Shown here piece by piece: positions 6,421 through 7,624 of a stretch of 7,624 nt of DNA. This DNA comes from Fusobacteriaceae bacterium. GTDB lineage: Bacteria; Fusobacteriota; Fusobacteriia; Fusobacteriales; Fusobacteriaceae. Position 1 is the first letter of the stretch. Each line of letters opens with the position of its first letter. The position numbers and the translations under genes were made by a program. The notes below the pieces were generated by a model. That model did not search any database. It worked only from the letters and a program-made list of their open reading frames with translations, and was not told the origin of the DNA. The stretch lies in contig DAOUPY010000065.1 of the NCBI GenBank assembly GCA_030625925.1, forward strand, positions 1 to 7,624, read 5' to 3'.

Positions 6421-7614
6421 ATGAAAGTTTTAGTAATTAACTGTGGTAGTTCATCTTTAAAGTACCAACTAATCAATCCATCAACAGAAGAGGTATTCGC
6501 AATCGGTCTATGTGACAGAATAGGAATCCACGGATCTAAGTTTGAGTACGAAGTACCAGCTACAGATTTCGAATTAGAGTTAGAGCATGATATGCCTACA
6601 CATAAGGAAGCTTTAGAATTAGTGTTAAATACATTAACAGGAGAGCACGGAGTAATTGCAGATATCAATGAAGTTGACGCAGTTGGACATAGAATAGTAC
6701 ATGGTGGAGAAGAATTTACAACATCTGTATTATTAGATGAAAGAGTAATGGCAGGAATAGAAGCTAACAATGACTTAGCTCCATTACATAATCCAGCTAA
6801 CTTATTAGGTGTAAAAACTTGTATGGAACTTATTCCTGGAAAGCCTAATGTAGGAGTATTTGATACAGCATTCCACCAAACTATGCCAGCAAAGGCATTT
6901 ATGTATCCATTACCATATGCTGACTATACTGAGTTAAAAGTAAGAAAATATGGATTCCACGGAACTTCTCATAAATTTGTTGCAGGATTAGCTAACGATT
7001 TATTAGGAAACCCTGAAAAATCAAAAGTAATCGTATGTCATTTAGGAAACGGAGCATCTATATCAGCTGTTAAAGATGGTAAATCAGTAGATACTTCAAT
7101 GGGATTAACTCCATTACAAGGATTAATGATGGGAACTAGATGTGGAGATATCGACCCAGCAGCAGCATTATTTATTAAAACTAAGAGAGATTTAACTGAT
7201 AAAGAGATAGATGCTAGAATGAACAAAGAATCTGGAATCTTAGGAATCTTCGAAAAGTCATCTGACTGAAGAGATCTTGAAATTGCAAGAGGAGCTGGAG
7301 ACGAAAGAGCAGCATTAGCTATCGATATGATGACTTATAGAATCAGAGCTTATATCGCATCATACGCAGCAGCTATGGGTGGAGTAGACATGATCTGTTT
7401 CACAGGTGGAATTGGAGAAAACTCTAACTTAATTAGATCTAAATCTTTAGAAGGATTAGGATTCATGGGTGTAGAATTAGATGAAGCTGTTAACTCAGTA
7501 AGAAAGAAAGGATCTGTAAAATTATCTACAGAGACTTCTAAAGTAGCTATCTATAAGATCCAAACAAATGAAGAATTAGTAATCGCTAGAGACACATTAG
7601 CAATAGTTAAATAA
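6421..7614 (+). CDS. ackA: Acetate kinase with in-frame TGA at codon 283 (candidate selenoprotein)
   Basis: AckA transfers the phosphate of acetyl phosphate to ADP, giving acetate and ATP, the energy-yielding partner of Pta. Read through the TGA at 7267-7269, the product is 397 residues, normal for the family (E. coli 400), in one unbroken frame ending in TAA. Active-site residues fall where Methanosarcina AckA has them: Asn7, Arg91, His123, Asp148, His180, Asn210, Arg240 and Glu384. The nucleotide motif Gly-Gly-Ile-Gly-Glu-Asn is at 329-334. Glu384 and this motif lie after the TGA, so a product stopping at 282 should be inactive. The stop falls in Ser-Ser-Asp-x-Arg-Asp, where E. coli has Ser-Asp-Cys-Arg and the Methanosarcina enzyme has Phe, making selenocysteine plausible. 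Codon use and conservation do not change after the TGA, so there is no sign of decay. The downstream ATG at 7327 lacks a ribosome site. The alternatives are a point mutation or a sequencing error. Confidence 0.93.
7267..7269 (+). other. In-frame TGA, proposed selenocysteine codon (Sec283)
   Basis: This is the only stop within the 397-codon ackA frame. It is TGA, it replaces the position that is Cys in E. coli AckA, and well-conserved coding sequence continues directly after it (Arg-Asp-Leu-Glu). Trp in this window is written TGG, so a general TGA-to-Trp code is not needed, and Trp is not expected at this site. The Sec assignment is inference. Confidence 0.6.
7291..7316 (+). promoter_or_regulatory. 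Candidate bacterial SECIS stem-loop in ackA
   Basis: GCTG (7294-7297) pairs with CAGC (7310-7313), closing a 12-base loop that begins with G at 7298, 29 bases after the TGA. Two G-T pairs below an A-A mismatch could extend the stem. A guanine at the start of the loop and a loop roughly 16-37 bases after UGA fit the general description of bacterial SECIS elements. An alternative fold pairs AAT(T)GC at 7281-7286 with GCATT at 7312-7316, with a bulged T, around a GCT/AGC stem. Both are short, so support is weak. Confidence 0.35.
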
Positions 7615-7624
7615 TTTCAAAACT

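Noticed and set aside
6246..6770. Minus-strand open frame over the pta-ackA junction
   Set aside because: It runs across the ends of two well-supported genes and their spacer, has no family resemblance, and is a shadow of the opposite strand.
6421..7269. ackA as a decayed pseudogene truncated at codon 282
   Set aside because: There is no second lesion or frameshift, and key residues after the TGA are intact. A very recent mutation or read error remains possible and is stated in the finding.
7267..7269. TGA read as tryptophan (alternative genetic code)
   Set aside because: Trp is coded by TGG throughout the window, no other gene has internal TGA, and Trp is not expected at this AckA position.
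7327..7614. A separate gene starting at ATG 7327
   Set aside because: It is in the same frame as ackA, encodes the normal acetate kinase C-terminus, lacks a nearby ribosome site, and would miss the conserved stretch between the TGA and 7327 (codons 284-302).

Overview
The window is AT-rich and looks like chromosomal DNA of an anaerobic, fermentative bacterium. The protein flavour (acetate kinase, short phosphate acetyltransferase, cysteine desulfidase of the CyuA/UPF0597 type) and the codon use suggest the Fusobacteriota (Psychrilyobacter, Ilyobacter, Propionigenium or Fusobacterium-like). That placement is a judgement from memory and was not tested by any search. Genes have strong AGGAGG-type ribosome sites. 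None of the six genes ends in TGA: four end in TAA and two in TAG.

Layout. Positions 1-633 hold the 3' half of a cysteine desulfidase gene (+). It converges on a MATE-family multidrug exporter (-, 659-2005). A 22-bp hairpin at 639-686 serves as a two-way terminator and overlaps the last codons of the exporter gene. A 236-bp divergent spacer separates the exporter from a PatB/MalY-type cystathionine beta-lyase (+, 2242-3393). Next is a 306-bp gene-free stretch with a degenerate CTCTGTG-type repeat block and, at its right end, a good promoter for ftsY. FtsY (3700-5097) is the SRP receptor, with a long Lys/Glu-rich coiled-coil A domain built on a 14-residue period. After a 229-bp spacer containing an inverted repeat over a promoter-like sequence come pta (5327-6322) and ackA (6421-7614), the acetyl-CoA to acetate plus ATP pathway.

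Main observation. The acetate kinase gene is intact over 397 codons except for one in-frame TGA at codon 283 (7267-7269). All catalytic residues lie in the expected places on both sides of it, including Glu384 and the GGIGEN nucleotide motif downstream. The TGA sits in the Ser-Asp-x-Arg motif, where E. coli AckA has cysteine. The simplest biological reading is selenocysteine (Sec283), which would make this a selenoprotein acetate kinase, a form I do not know to be described. A modest stem-loop with a G at the start of its loop lies at a suitable distance after the TGA. The alternatives are a sequencing error or a recent nonsense mutation, and the sequence alone cannot exclude them.

How the genes fit together. 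CyuA and PatB both break down sulfur amino acids to ammonia, sulfide (or a thiol) and pyruvate. Pyruvate-derived acetyl-CoA is turned into acetate and ATP by Pta and AckA. If the organism also has selenium-dependent glycine reductase, which produces acetyl phosphate, AckA would take that as well. No selenium genes lie in this window, so that link is inference.
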